From Mycoplana rhizolycopersici (lineage in GTDB: Bacteria > Pseudomonadota > Alphaproteobacteria > Rhizobiales > Rhizobiaceae), in the NCBI RefSeq assembly GCF_013378445.1, contig NZ_JABXYK010000024.1:1-59601 (forward strand): a stretch of 59,601 bases of DNA, written 5' to 3'. A model generated the notes under the pieces. It had not been told where the DNA came from, did not search any database, and saw only the letters and a program-made list of their open reading frames with translations. Made by a program: the position numbers and the translations under genes. How positions within the stretch are numbered: the stretch's first letter is position 1; each line of letters begins with the position of its first letter. Shown piece by piece: positions 43,859 through 51,850 of this stretch.

Positions 43859-45700
43859 ATGCCGGCCTCCTGCCGCCTCTACACTCTTGGCCGGCCGCGG
43901 TTGGTGGCCACTGAAGGGAATGACATCGCATTCCCGCAAATGGGTTTGATCGTCCTTGCCTTTTTGAAGGCCACCGGCCTCTCCAGTTACCCCCGGGCGG
44001 ACATTGCAATGCTTCTATGGGGCGACGCTGATCCACGTCAGGCCTACGCAAATCTTCGCAAGACGATTTCACGAATCTTGAGCCGCCAAAGCGAGATCGA
44101 TCTGGAACTTTTGTCATTCTCGAAGACAGAAATTGCATTAGGTGCGGATGCAGTCGATACTGATCTCGATGACCTCCTCATCAACAGTCCCACTATCGAC
44201 AAGGCCCGGGCAATCCGGCTTGCTTCTGGGCTACGCAAAGAATTTCTGCAGGACGCAAGAACGCAAAGCAAAGCGCTAGCTGCCTGGATTGATCGCGAGC
44301 GTGAAGCGCATCTGGCCATGCTGCGCCGCTGTGTTCTCGAGATTGGTGTCCTTGGCGATGACCCAGGCAACCGATCGATAAAAGACGCGGCCATCAGGCT
44401 TCTGGAACGCAACCCTTCGGACGAAGCCATTCGCGAGTTGCTTCGTGGCACGATGTTCCAGATGGCCGGGAATGTATCAGCGGCCGTAGCGCGGCGCGGA
44501 AGACCGCCGCCAGCGCCCCTGGAAGATATGACGTCGAGCATGCAACGTTTGCCCCGATTGGTTCTGCTCCCGCCTTTGGCGGGTGGGGCAGGTCATGACA
44601 TCGCCTCGTTCGCCGCGGCGCTGATCGAAGACGTCACCATCGGCTTGTGCAGCATGCGTTCGGTATCGGTCGTAGCCCCCTACAGCGCCGCCAAGATTCG
44701 CCACCAGACGGACAAGGCAGCGACCTACGAGCGGCACGCGATCAGCTACATTCTCGATACACGGCTGACGCGCGAAGGGGGGCATTATTCCTTGTTTGCC
44801 CAGTTAATCTTCTTCGGTAGCGACGAGGTTGTGTGGGCGGAGCGCTTTGAACTGGACGGTGCGGGACTGATCAGATCACGACGCGATCTCGCATACCGTC
44901 TTGCGGCGGCCATCTCGCAACAAATCCACGTGGGCGAAACTATCAGGAGCAACTATGAGCATGGTGCTGACGTTTATCGCCGCTTCCTGCGCGGCCAGAG
45001 CCATCTGATGAGCCTGAGCCTTCCCGAAATCCGGAGGGCAAAAAAGAACTTCCGCGATGCGCTTAAGATAAACCCGGAGTTCGCTCCCGCACAAAGTGGC
45101 CTTTCGCGCAGCTATTTCCTGGAGTGGCTCGTAACAGCGCGGAATGATGCGGGTCTGCTGTCAACGGCCGAGCAACATGCCCGAAGCGCTATCGCTGCCG
45201 ATCCTCACTTGTCTGCCGGATACAAGGAACTCGGCGTTGCCAAACTCTATCGGCGTCAGTTCGACGAAAGCGCGGAGTTCTTTCAAACGGCTGAATCCCT
45301 CAGCCCGCACTATGCAAATCTGATCGCGAGCTTCGGTGATGCATTGATCCAGGGTTCGCGGCCCGAGGAAGGCCTGAAGAAAGTCGAGCATGCGATTGAG
45401 CTCAATCCAATTGCGCCGGATGAGTATTTCTGGACGGCAGCTGGCGCCTGTTACTCCCTCGGGCGGTACGAAGATGCATTGGACTACATCGGCCGTATGG
45501 AAGACAGAACGCCCGCGGACAGGCTATCTGCCGCGAGTTGGGGCATGCTTGGTGATGTGCGCAAGGCGCGCCAGTTCGTCCGAAAGACCTTCGATGTTCA
45601 CCCGACATTCGATCTGGACACATGGATGGCGCTGGTTCCGTTCAAGGAGGAGTGGCAGCGGCAACATTACAAAGAGGGACTTATCAAAGCAGGGTTCTGA
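43859..45700 (+). CDS. SARP/BTAD-type transcriptional regulator with TPR repeats
   Basis: A 613-residue regulator. An N-terminal winged-helix of OmpR/SARP type (MPASCRLYTLGRPRLVATEG, ~1-90, LLWGDADPRQAYANLRKTIS) is followed by a BTAD-like helical region (~120-205). A central alpha/beta region (~225-360) is like the adenylate-cyclase-associated regulators found in rhizobia (DIASFAAALIEDVTIGL). C-terminal TPR repeats follow (~370-600, for example AEQHARSAIAADPHLSAGYK). No cyclase catalytic residues are seen. It is the likely cluster activator. A 71-bp piece (44390-44460) is duplicated at 22829-22899. Confidence 0.85.
   Translation: MPASCRLYTLGRPRLVATEGNDIAFPQMGLIVLAFLKATGLSSYPRADIAMLLWGDADPRQAYANLRKTISRILSRQSEIDLELLSFSKTEIALGADAVDTDLDDLLINSPTIDKARAIRLASGLRKEFLQDARTQSKALAAWIDREREAHLAMLRRCVLEIGVLGDDPGNRSIKDAAIRLLERNPSDEAIRELLRGTMFQMAGNVSAAVARRGRPPPAPLEDMTSSMQRLPRLVLLPPLAGGAGHDIASFAAALIEDVTIGLCSMRSVSVVAPYSAAKIRHQTDKAATYERHAISYILDTRLTREGGHYSLFAQLIFFGSDEVVWAERFELDGAGLIRSRRDLAYRLAAAISQQIHVGETIRSNYEHGADVYRRFLRGQSHLMSLSLPEIRRAKKNFRDALKINPEFAPAQSGLSRSYFLEWLVTARNDAGLLSTAEQHARSAIAADPHLSAGYKELGVAKLYRRQFDESAEFFQTAESLSPHYANLIASFGDALIQGSRPEEGLKKVEHAIELNPIAPDEYFWTAAGACYSLGRYEDALDYIGRMEDRTPADRLSAASWGMLGDVRKARQFVRKTFDVHPTFDLDTWMALVPFKEEWQRQHYKEGLIKAGF
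44390..44460 (+). repeat. Source copy of the 71-bp duplicated segment
   Basis: Part of the SARP gene (codons for AIRLLERNPSDEAIRELLRG). The other copy, one base different, is at 22829-22899. Confidence 0.9.
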
Positions 45701-45731
45701 ATATGGTCAACACAGAGAAAGGGTGAACGCC

Positions 45732-45950
45732 ATGGCAAATGTAGTTGTAATCGGTGTTGCGGGAGAAGACGGATTGTGGGTCGCGGACCTCGGGGCGGGG
45801 ACTGTGACGAAAATCGCAGATCCGGCCACAGGCGCACTTCAAACGGCGAATGATCTGCGAAAAAGCGGTGTCACAGTGACCAAAGGGATAGGTCTTGCGG
45901 TCGTTGCACAGTCCGCCGCATCCGTCTCTGGCGGTTATATGGACGGCTAG
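45732..45950 (+). CDS. Candidate RiPP precursor peptide A
   Basis: A 72-residue peptide without any Cys. It starts MANVVVIGVAGEDGLWVADL, has a hydrophilic middle (ATGALQTANDLRKSG, ~32-46) and ends VAQSAASVSGGYMDG (58-72), a small-residue Ser/Gly-rich tail suitable as a core. AAAGGGTG precedes ATG 45732. It lies 31 bases after the SARP gene and 16 bases before the ycaO start, the usual place of a RiPP substrate. No family is known to me. The missing Cys argues against azoline formation and fits backbone thioamidation, the reaction known for YcaO-TfuA pairs. Status as precursor is inferred from context. Confidence 0.72.
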   Translation: MANVVVIGVAGEDGLWVADLGAGTVTKIADPATGALQTANDLRKSGVTVTKGIGLAVVAQSAASVSGGYMDG

Positions 45951-45966
45951 GAACTGCTGAGCGGGC

Positions 45967-47166
45967 GTGGATAGTATCGCCAGTCGCAATAGCGACAGAA
46001 TTTGCCAATCGGCAGAAACCTGGGAGCGGGTCGAGCCCCTGTTGCGCCAGCTTGGCATCGTCCGGCTTTCCCGCTTGACCGGACTGGACAGGGTCGGCAT
46101 TCCGGTCTGGAATGCCGTCGCACCAAATTCAAGATCCATCGTCATCAATCAGGGCAAAGGCGTCAGCGACATGGATGCCCGCGTCTCCGCTGCAATGGAG
46201 GCGTTGGAACGGGCAGTCGCATGCAGACCGGCGGCCGCGGTTGTTGAGGCATCGCCCAGAGAATTGGCAAACTCGCGTCGGCGGTTTGCCACGCTTCCCC
46301 AGCTGATCGCTTCAAACAAAAGCGAGATAGGTGATGATGAGACAATAGCCTGGATTGAAGGCAAGGACCTCCTTTCAAAGGCCGCAGTTTTGGTTCCGCT
46401 CGAAGCAGTAATTTTGGACCGGACACTCGAAAACTGCCGCTTCTGGCAATCTTCCGATGGGTTAGCCTCGGGGAACAACGAAACTGAGGCCACACTTCAT
46501 GCTCTGCTCGAGCGCATCGAGCGGGACGCCGACGTGCTGTGGCGTCTTCGGTCAAACGCTGGGCGGCTGGCGACTTGCGTTGACCCGACCCGTTTCAATG
46601 ATCCCGTGATCGATGACTTGGTAGGGCGATATAGTTCGTCAGGGTTGGACCTTCGCCTGTTCGACCTTACGAGTGACATTTCTGTACCTTGCTACGCGGC
46701 GATTGTCGCCGAAAGGGGCATTCTCACGCGAACACGGCCGCGGTTTCATGACGTCACCGTCGGCTACGGCGCGCATCTTGCGCAAGAGCGCGCCGCGATC
46801 CGCGCGCTTACCGAGGTGGCGCAATCACGCCTGACCATTATCAGCGGCGCTCGGGACGATATTTTTGCCGAAACCTATGGGCGTCCTCTCCCGAGCGAGA
46901 CGCAGAACCTCTTTGGGGCGACACCTGGAGCGTTAGTCCGAAACGCATCTTCTGCAGCGTCCGGAGACCCGGCTGCTCTGTTGGAGGACGTGCTGAGCAA
47001 ACTGAAATCAGCAGGGATCAAATCCGCCATCGCCGTGCCGCTCCATTCACCGGGTCTTCCGGTGGCGGTCGTCAAGGCGATCGTCCCGAGCCTCGAAAAC
47101 CCTGACGGAGCGCGCAAGCATCGACTTGGTGCACGCGCCCTCTCGCTCGCCATAAGTGCCACATGA
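45967..47166 (+). CDS. YcaO-domain protein, likely peptide thioamide synthetase
   Basis: A 399-residue YcaO enzyme; these activate a peptide backbone amide with ATP. The three ATP/Mg motifs are present: S74-x3-E78-x2-E81-R82 (SAAMEALER), N171/E174 to E182/E185 (NETEATLHALLERIERD), and Q273-E274-x4-R279 to Q286-S287-R288 (AQERAAIRALTEVAQSR). The C-terminus ends ALSLAISAT and lacks the PxPxP tail of azoline-forming YcaOs; there is no fused partner or E1 domain. The neighbouring TfuA points to thioamidation. Start GTG 45967. It overlaps tfuA by 4 bases (ATGA). Confidence 0.9.
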   Translation: MDSIASRNSDRICQSAETWERVEPLLRQLGIVRLSRLTGLDRVGIPVWNAVAPNSRSIVINQGKGVSDMDARVSAAMEALERAVACRPAAAVVEASPRELANSRRRFATLPQLIASNKSEIGDDETIAWIEGKDLLSKAAVLVPLEAVILDRTLENCRFWQSSDGLASGNNETEATLHALLERIERDADVLWRLRSNAGRLATCVDPTRFNDPVIDDLVGRYSSSGLDLRLFDLTSDISVPCYAAIVAERGILTRTRPRFHDVTVGYGAHLAQERAAIRALTEVAQSRLTIISGARDDIFAETYGRPLPSETQNLFGATPGALVRNASSAASGDPAALLEDVLSKLKSAGIKSAIAVPLHSPGLPVAVVKAIVPSLENPDGARKHRLGARALSLAISAT

Positions 47167-47867
47167 AAGTAATCTTCGCCGGACCTAGCCTTCCCGATGC
47201 TGCTTCGCTATGCGGAGCCAGCATTGTCGTTCACCCTCCCGCGGTGCAGGGCGACATACTGCGCGCTATTCTTGATGGTGCTTCCGTCATTGGCCTGATC
47301 GACGGAAACTTCGAATACACAGCTCCGGTTTGGCACAAGGAAATTCTCTATGGCCTTGCCGAGGGGGTGTCGATCTTCGGCAGCTCGAGCATGGGCGCTC
47401 TTCGGGCAGCCGAATGTCAAACGTTTGGTATGGTGGGGATCGGTGAGGTCTACCAGCGCTATTCAACCGGGGAGACGGTCGACGATTCAGATGTCGCGCT
47501 GGTCCACGCTCCCGCGGAACTGGGATATGCACCTCTCTCCATTCCCATGGTCAACCTCCTGGTGACCCTTGAGCATCTGGTTGCAGCGGGCCGGGTTCCA
47601 AGGGAGCAGCTAGACGAATTGAAGAGCGTTGCAGAGCGAATCTTTTACAAGGAACGGACCTGGGAAAGCATCGCGACCGCGGCGCGCTTGCATAACCCAG
47701 CCTTTGAAGCCTTCTTCGAGGAAGTTCGTGCCTCCTTTATCGACATTAAGCGCGCCGATGCATTGGCCCTCATTCATGCCGTGGCGAATGCGGTCGGCCA
47801 GCGATCCGAGACCAAGCCGTCATGGGTTTTCCATTCAACTTCGATGTGGAAGTCGCTGTCGCCCTAA
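47163..47867 (+). CDS. TfuA-like protein, YcaO partner
   Basis: A 234-residue TfuA-domain protein. The start MKVIFAGPSLPDA and the glycine/serine block IFGSSSMGALRAAECQTFGM (72-91) with GIGEVYQRY are the family signature. TfuA is named from the trifolitoxin cluster of Rhizobium. By literature knowledge it acts with YcaO in peptide backbone thioamidation, where it is thought to help deliver sulfur. The ATG overlaps the YcaO stop by 4 bases, so the two are translated together. Alternative azoline-type roles cannot be excluded from sequence alone. Confidence 0.92.
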   Translation: MKVIFAGPSLPDAASLCGASIVVHPPAVQGDILRAILDGASVIGLIDGNFEYTAPVWHKEILYGLAEGVSIFGSSSMGALRAAECQTFGMVGIGEVYQRYSTGETVDDSDVALVHAPAELGYAPLSIPMVNLLVTLEHLVAAGRVPREQLDELKSVAERIFYKERTWESIATAARLHNPAFEAFFEEVRASFIDIKRADALALIHAVANAVGQRSETKPSWVFHSTSMWKSLSP

Positions 47868-47932
47868 ATGGAGGTGCGTCATCCCAACAGGTTATGATTC
47901 CCTCGGATGTGCGACATTCGATGGAGAACACA

Positions 47933-48046
47933 ATGGCTTGTCCGAAATCACCCGCCGGAAAAATTCCCGGTGAACGACACGCTAGGGCCTTCAAACAAGC
48001 AGCACATTTGAACTGCGACACGTGCACGTCTAGCTGGGGAAACTAG
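47933..48046 (+). CDS. Candidate peptide B with Cys/Ser/Thr-rich tail
   Basis: A 37-residue open frame: a basic leader-like part (SPAGKIPGERHARAFKQAAH) and a tail NCDTCTSSWGN. GGAG stands six bases before ATG 47933. It begins 65 bases after the TfuA stop, on the same strand. The frame is open further upstream to 47822 within the tfuA gene, which lacks a ribosome site. The tail has two Cys, two Thr, two Ser and a Trp in eleven residues, a pattern common in azoline- or thioether-type cores. Alternatively it could be a chance frame. It is not a known family. Confidence 0.4.
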   Translation: MACPKSPAGKIPGERHARAFKQAAHLNCDTCTSSWGN

Positions 48047-48293
48047 CGACCTTGCAATTCCATCAATGCGTTTGGTGAAGACTTGCGTTAATGGGCTCTA
48101 TGACGTTGATTGATCGGCGGCGCACTGCAGAAGCGACGCGAATGGGTCACGCCGAGCCGCGGATCTGCTGCCATCCGCATCAAGGGCAGCCACTTAGTGC
48201 CCACTTTCCGGCCCATTGCGGGCTTAGCCAACCCAACGGGGGAATAGCCCGCGCAAGAACGGCAGCGTATACTCTCAATCAGGAGGGTCAGCC
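48047..48293. other. Gap before the methyltransferase
   Basis: About 250 bases. A 68-codon frame (48091-48297) has no ribosome site or resemblance. Presumably it holds the methyltransferase promoter. Confidence 0.35.
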
Positions 48294-49130
48294 ATGACCG
48301 TCGAAACGCAACAGCCAGCCGGAGCGCGCAGCTACGAGTTCTACAGCGCCCAGTATTCGCGCTTCGGCAGTCTACTGGCGGCCGAAATCAGACGCGAGGT
48401 CTATGGCGAGGACCTTGGGCAACAGGGGTGGCGGACGCTTGACGAACAACAGGAAATGATAGGGCTCATCAACGATCGGCCGCACCGCCGTTTGCTCGAT
48501 GTAGCGTGCGGCTCTGGTGGCCCCGCGATTGCGATCGCCGCCGCCACCGATTGTTTGCTGACGGGTGTGGATATTGAGGAAGCCGCGATCGAACAGGCGA
48601 AAACCCTGGCTGCGGTGGGGCAATTGCGGGTCGGCCCCACCCTTATCGTCGCCGATTCCAGCAAGGAACTCCCGTTCAAAGATGAAGTTTTCGATGTCAT
48701 CTCTTGTATAGACGCTATCAACCACCTCGCCGACCGTCGCGCGGTGTTCGCAGACTGGTTCAGATTGCTCGGGCCTGGCGGTCTGCTGATTCTGACGGAT
48801 GCGTGCGTGTTAACTGGAGCTGTCTCGAGGGAGGAATTGGACATCCGGGCGTCTCAGGGAGCATTTCATATCGTACCAGCCGGTTTCAATGAGGTCTTGC
48901 TGGAGGGAACGGGCTTTGAGTTGCGGGTCTGCAAAGACACCACGGATGCTGTCGCAGGTCTGGCCATGCGGCTCTACCGGGCTCGAGATTCCCGCCGCGA
49001 CGCGCTGTTAGAAGAGGAGGACGCTGAGTGGTTCGAAAGCAGGCAGACATTTCTCGCGAAGACGGCTGAATTGGCGAGAACGGCGAGACTATCCAGGTTC
49101 TTCTACGTCGCGGTGAAGCCGAAAACATGA
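48294..49130 (+). CDS. Class I SAM-dependent methyltransferase
   Basis: A 278-residue methyltransferase of the small-molecule type. SAM motif I is LLDVACGSGGPAIAIA (~67-82), the acidic end of strand 2 is LTGVDIEEAAIEQA, and motif IV is FDVISCIDAINHL. The N-terminal YEFYSAQYSRFG and the post-motif layout resemble glycine/sarcosine-type methyltransferases. AGGAGGGTC before ATG 48294 fixes the start. It lies 250 bases after peptide B on the same strand. It could tailor the peptide product or be unrelated; the spacing argues it has its own promoter. Confidence 0.88.
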   Translation: MTVETQQPAGARSYEFYSAQYSRFGSLLAAEIRREVYGEDLGQQGWRTLDEQQEMIGLINDRPHRRLLDVACGSGGPAIAIAAATDCLLTGVDIEEAAIEQAKTLAAVGQLRVGPTLIVADSSKELPFKDEVFDVISCIDAINHLADRRAVFADWFRLLGPGGLLILTDACVLTGAVSREELDIRASQGAFHIVPAGFNEVLLEGTGFELRVCKDTTDAVAGLAMRLYRARDSRRDALLEEEDAEWFESRQTFLAKTAELARTARLSRFFYVAVKPKT

Positions 49131-49601
49131 ATAGCCGTTCTCCGGCAACTAGCTCTAAGTAAATCTCTCCCGAGGGGGTCCTTGAGGGCGCAGTCGCTCA
49201 GAACATGCGGGCGAGCACAATCGCCTGCCCTGTCTAAGAAGGTCTCCCGAAGCGTCAGATGGCGCAAACCTGCAGCCTGGCAACATTCGTACATGTCCGC
49301 TTTTTGGAAACCACCGTGCTCCACTTAGGGCGCAAAGCGATCGTAGCCCATTTGTGACATCAATCCCAAGACCGGCTGTCACGTGGTCATATTCCAGAAC
49401 TCACGACCTGGGATCGACATGCTACAAAATAAGTCTGGAACGGGTAGAGGGGATCGGACCGTTCGTTCGGCTTGGCGCCATCCCTTTGCGCCGATCGCTT
49501 GACGATAAAACCTCATCGAAGCGGTCGGAACGACGTCAATGGGTTAGCCGCGCACTGTAAAATCAGAACCGGTGCCCTATCCTCCCACGGAGGAGGTACC
49601 C
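49131..49601. other. Intergenic stretch, no recognisable gene
   Basis: About 470 bases; only short frames without ribosome sites. GGAAC at about 49437 followed by CGTT after 18 bases is too widely spaced to be called a stress promoter with confidence. Confidence 0.35.
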
Positions 49602-49832
49602 ATGTCGGATATTTCAACACCTCGCCGCGGCCTTACGTCGGACCGTCTGACAGAGTGCGACGAGGCAATTGAGGCGGCTTTCCAGGAACTCGTCTGGCGC
49701 GCCATGCAAGCCGGCTGGGATGAAGTGGAGGTGTGCACCGCGGTCGCCATGCTGGCGGATCATCACATCCTCGCGGCATGTGACAATCAGAAGAATGCCA
49801 AGGGCGTGAAACGGGCATGGAAAAAGCGCTGA
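49602..49832 (+). CDS. Small hypothetical protein
   Basis: A 76-residue helical protein: LTECDEAIEAAFQELVWRAM then QAGWDEVEVCTAVAMLADHH, basic end (KGVKRAWKKR). GGAGGAGGTACCC before ATG 49602 is a very strong ribosome site. Resembles short uncharacterised rhizobial proteins. Function unknown. Confidence 0.72.
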   Translation: MSDISTPRRGLTSDRLTECDEAIEAAFQELVWRAMQAGWDEVEVCTAVAMLADHHILAACDNQKNAKGVKRAWKKR

Positions 49833-49941
49833 TCGAATTCGTCCGGCGGACTACAAAGTGAGGCCCACGGCCGGGCGATCATCCACGTTGACATCTCTCC
49901 AAAATGAGAACAGTTATAGAACAAAATGAGGAGATGCAGCG

Positions 49942-50178
49942 ATGGCTATGGCTGAAAAATATATCGTCCTTCCGTTCAAGCGCGTCCGCGGAGGTCTGGC
50001 GCCCGGCGAGATGCGCGCTGCGTCAACGGCCGCGGGAGCTGAGAAAGTTGCTGCGGCGATGGCGCCGCGTCACATCGGCGTTGCCGCTTATGCGGTCCAG
50101 GTCGATATGGAAAGCGGCGATATGAGCAGTCCCCGACTTCTGGTCCAGTTCGGCGAGATTGGTGAACTCGCCGCGTAG
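49942..50178 (+). CDS. Small hypothetical protein
   Basis: A 78-residue protein, IVLPFKRVRGGLAPGEMRAA at the start and a C-terminal strand region (AYAVQVDMESGDMSSPRLLV, then FGEIGEL). GAGGAGATG lies before ATG 49942. Uncharacterised. Confidence 0.68.
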   Translation: MAMAEKYIVLPFKRVRGGLAPGEMRAASTAAGAEKVAAAMAPRHIGVAAYAVQVDMESGDMSSPRLLVQFGEIGELAA

Positions 50179-50308
50179 CTCATGCAAGCCACGTCGCACA
50201 AATCGATGATGCGACCGCCACCCTGAAAAACCGACAGCGGCCTGCTGCGACCATCGCAGGAGAACGTAGACGTGTGCCCAATAGTACCGCGGCCTTACGA
50301 GGGAGACG

Positions 50309-50548
50309 ATGCCCGAGGGATACGTGCGCGAGATGATTCATCCGGGCATGCGCGCAAAGATACATTGCCTGTCGAAGGCGGAAGAGGTCGGGCAACTCGT
50401 CAAGGTCGACCTGACCATTTTCGAACTTGACGGAAGCTTCCGGTGCAGCCGCTGCGGAAAGAAGGCGGCCGTGAAGGCCACCCTCGTTCTTCCAAACGCC
50501 GCGGAGCGGATGAAGATGGCGGTCCGTGCGGAGTTGACAGAATCCTGA
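50309..50548 (+). CDS. Small hypothetical protein with CxxC
   Basis: A 79-residue protein, mostly beta-like (LVKVDLTIFELDGSFRCSRC) with CSRC at about 45-48 and a basic GKKAAVKATL after it; one more Cys (~20). It could be a small metal-binding or RNA-binding protein. GAGGGAGACG precedes ATG 50309. Uncharacterised. Confidence 0.62.
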   Translation: MPEGYVREMIHPGMRAKIHCLSKAEEVGQLVKVDLTIFELDGSFRCSRCGKKAAVKATLVLPNAAERMKMAVRAELTES

Positions 50549-50773
50549 GAACACCGCCACCTTGGGAACCGGAGGGTCGTCATGTGGAACCTGTATAACG
50601 TCACGACGATCGACTGTCCTCCCTTCCAAAGCCAGTCGATGAACCACGCCATGAGGGGCCGGCGGGATCTGACATCATTGGACCGAACTGATTGCCGTCA
50701 GGCTAGACTATTTGAACACCACGATATTTAGGACATGATGTGAGCTCGCCCCACACAGCAAAGGCGCCCGCCT

Positions 50774-51037
50774 TCAGGCCGCGATGGGGTCCCCGCTTTC
50801 TCTCCCGGCAGTAAGGCCCGCCTCTTCGATTGCCGCGAGAAAGGCATCCCGCGCACCTTCTGACGCTGTTGCATCTTTGATGGCCGCTAAGCACATCCGC
50901 TCCGCTCGATCGCGTTGTGTGCCGCTCTTCGTGGGCCATGAAATCATCAGCAACATTGCTGCAGCGTATGGGCCGTGAACTGTCTGATCCCCGGCGCCGT
51001 CGAGGGTCAGTCTAACTGGGGCGCTCCATTTCGACAT
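50774..51037 (-). CDS. DUF982 family small protein (copy 6)
   Basis: An 87-residue DUF982 protein: KWSAPVRLTLDGAGDQTVHG, the WP motif (SWPTKSG), Cys helix (AERMCLAAIKDA) and RDAFLAAIEEAGL. I chose ATG 51037, which has GGGAGAT seven bases upstream; the frame continues open to 51295 without resemblance. It reads toward the preceding small genes. Function unknown. Confidence 0.83.
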   Translation of the reverse strand: MSKWSAPVRLTLDGAGDQTVHGPYAAAMLLMISWPTKSGTQRDRAERMCLAAIKDATASEGARDAFLAAIEEAGLTAGRESGDPIAA

Positions 51038-51295
51038 ACGTGAAATCTCCCTAATACGACGCACGAACGCGCTATAGCGCTGAAAGTTCCGCCGCCAATC
51101 CGTTTTGGCGGAACATGTGAGGTCAGACCCCATTAGGCGAAGAGGTGGAGGACCTAAGTCATTTATCATGACGCTGCAGGTCACCCGACATTCCCTGGCG
51201 CTGAAGACCGATTGAAACGTATGCGGCGTTCTGACCCCACCTTCCGGATCAGCGGCTGATCGGTGATGTTTCAAGCCCAACGAGGGCTTAGACAT

Positions 51296-51739
51296 ATGAC
51301 GATTTTAGAGCTTACGCTTAATAGCAGGGAACAAGGGCCTGTCCGCCGGTTCGAGGTCTTTACGGGAACCGGGCGCCGTCGCGACTGGGGCGATGAAGTG
51401 AAGGCACGGATCGTTGCGGAGAGTTATGTGGCCGAGACCACGGTTTGCGCTGTGGCGCGACGGCATGGGCTTTCGCCGCAGCAGTTGTTCACCTGGCGGC
51501 GGCTTTTCCGGAAGCGCGAGCGCGATGCAGTTGAAGCCGCTCCCATGTTCGTGCCCGCGATTGTCGAAACTCAGAAAGAGCCTGCGACGGCGAAAGTATG
51601 GAGAGCAGGGTCGCCGGGAAAGGTGTCGGCAAGTGTTGCCATCGAGCTGGAGATTGATGGAGCGACGGTGCGGATCGCATCTGGCACTGATGCCGCGACA
51701 ATTGCAGCCGTTATTCAGGCTTTGAAGGCGTCATCGTGA
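51296..51739 (+). CDS. tnpA: IS66 family accessory protein TnpA (OrfA)
   Basis: A 147-residue IS66 orfA protein. A helix-turn-helix of transposase type (EVKARIVAESYVAETTVCAV, RRHGLSPQQLFTWRRLFRK, ~32-72) is followed by an IS66-specific tail ending AATIAAVIQALKASS. It is intact, and its stop overlaps the tnpB start by 4 bases as usual in IS66. Without TnpB and full TnpC the element should be immobile on its own. Confidence 0.88.
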   Translation: MTILELTLNSREQGPVRRFEVFTGTGRRRDWGDEVKARIVAESYVAETTVCAVARRHGLSPQQLFTWRRLFRKRERDAVEAAPMFVPAIVETQKEPATAKVWRAGSPGKVSASVAIELEIDGATVRIASGTDAATIAAVIQALKASS

Positions 51740-51850
51740 TCGGCCCGTCCGGCGCGGTGAAAATGATGATCGCCACCAAGCCCGTCGACTTCCGCAAGGG
51801 GGCGGAAGGTCTGGCGGCGCTGGTATGCGCCGGATCGCAAAGCCGAACGC
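51736..51850 (+). pseudogene. Truncated IS66 tnpB
   Basis: It starts normally (MIGPSGAVKMMIATKPVDFR, KGAEGLAALV) and then enters tnpC sequence in a foreign frame near 51825. Normal TnpB is about 115 residues; only about 30 remain. Confidence 0.85.

Noticed and set aside
47822-48046. A longer version of peptide B (74 codons) starting inside tfuA.
   Set aside because: No ribosome site at 47822; the GGAG-led ATG at 47933 is the better start.
51115-51240. Two GACCCC-containing motifs (about 51123-51133 and 51217-51232) that might be IS ends.
   Set aside because: They are in direct, not inverted, orientation and match only over about ten bases, so no element can be delimited.
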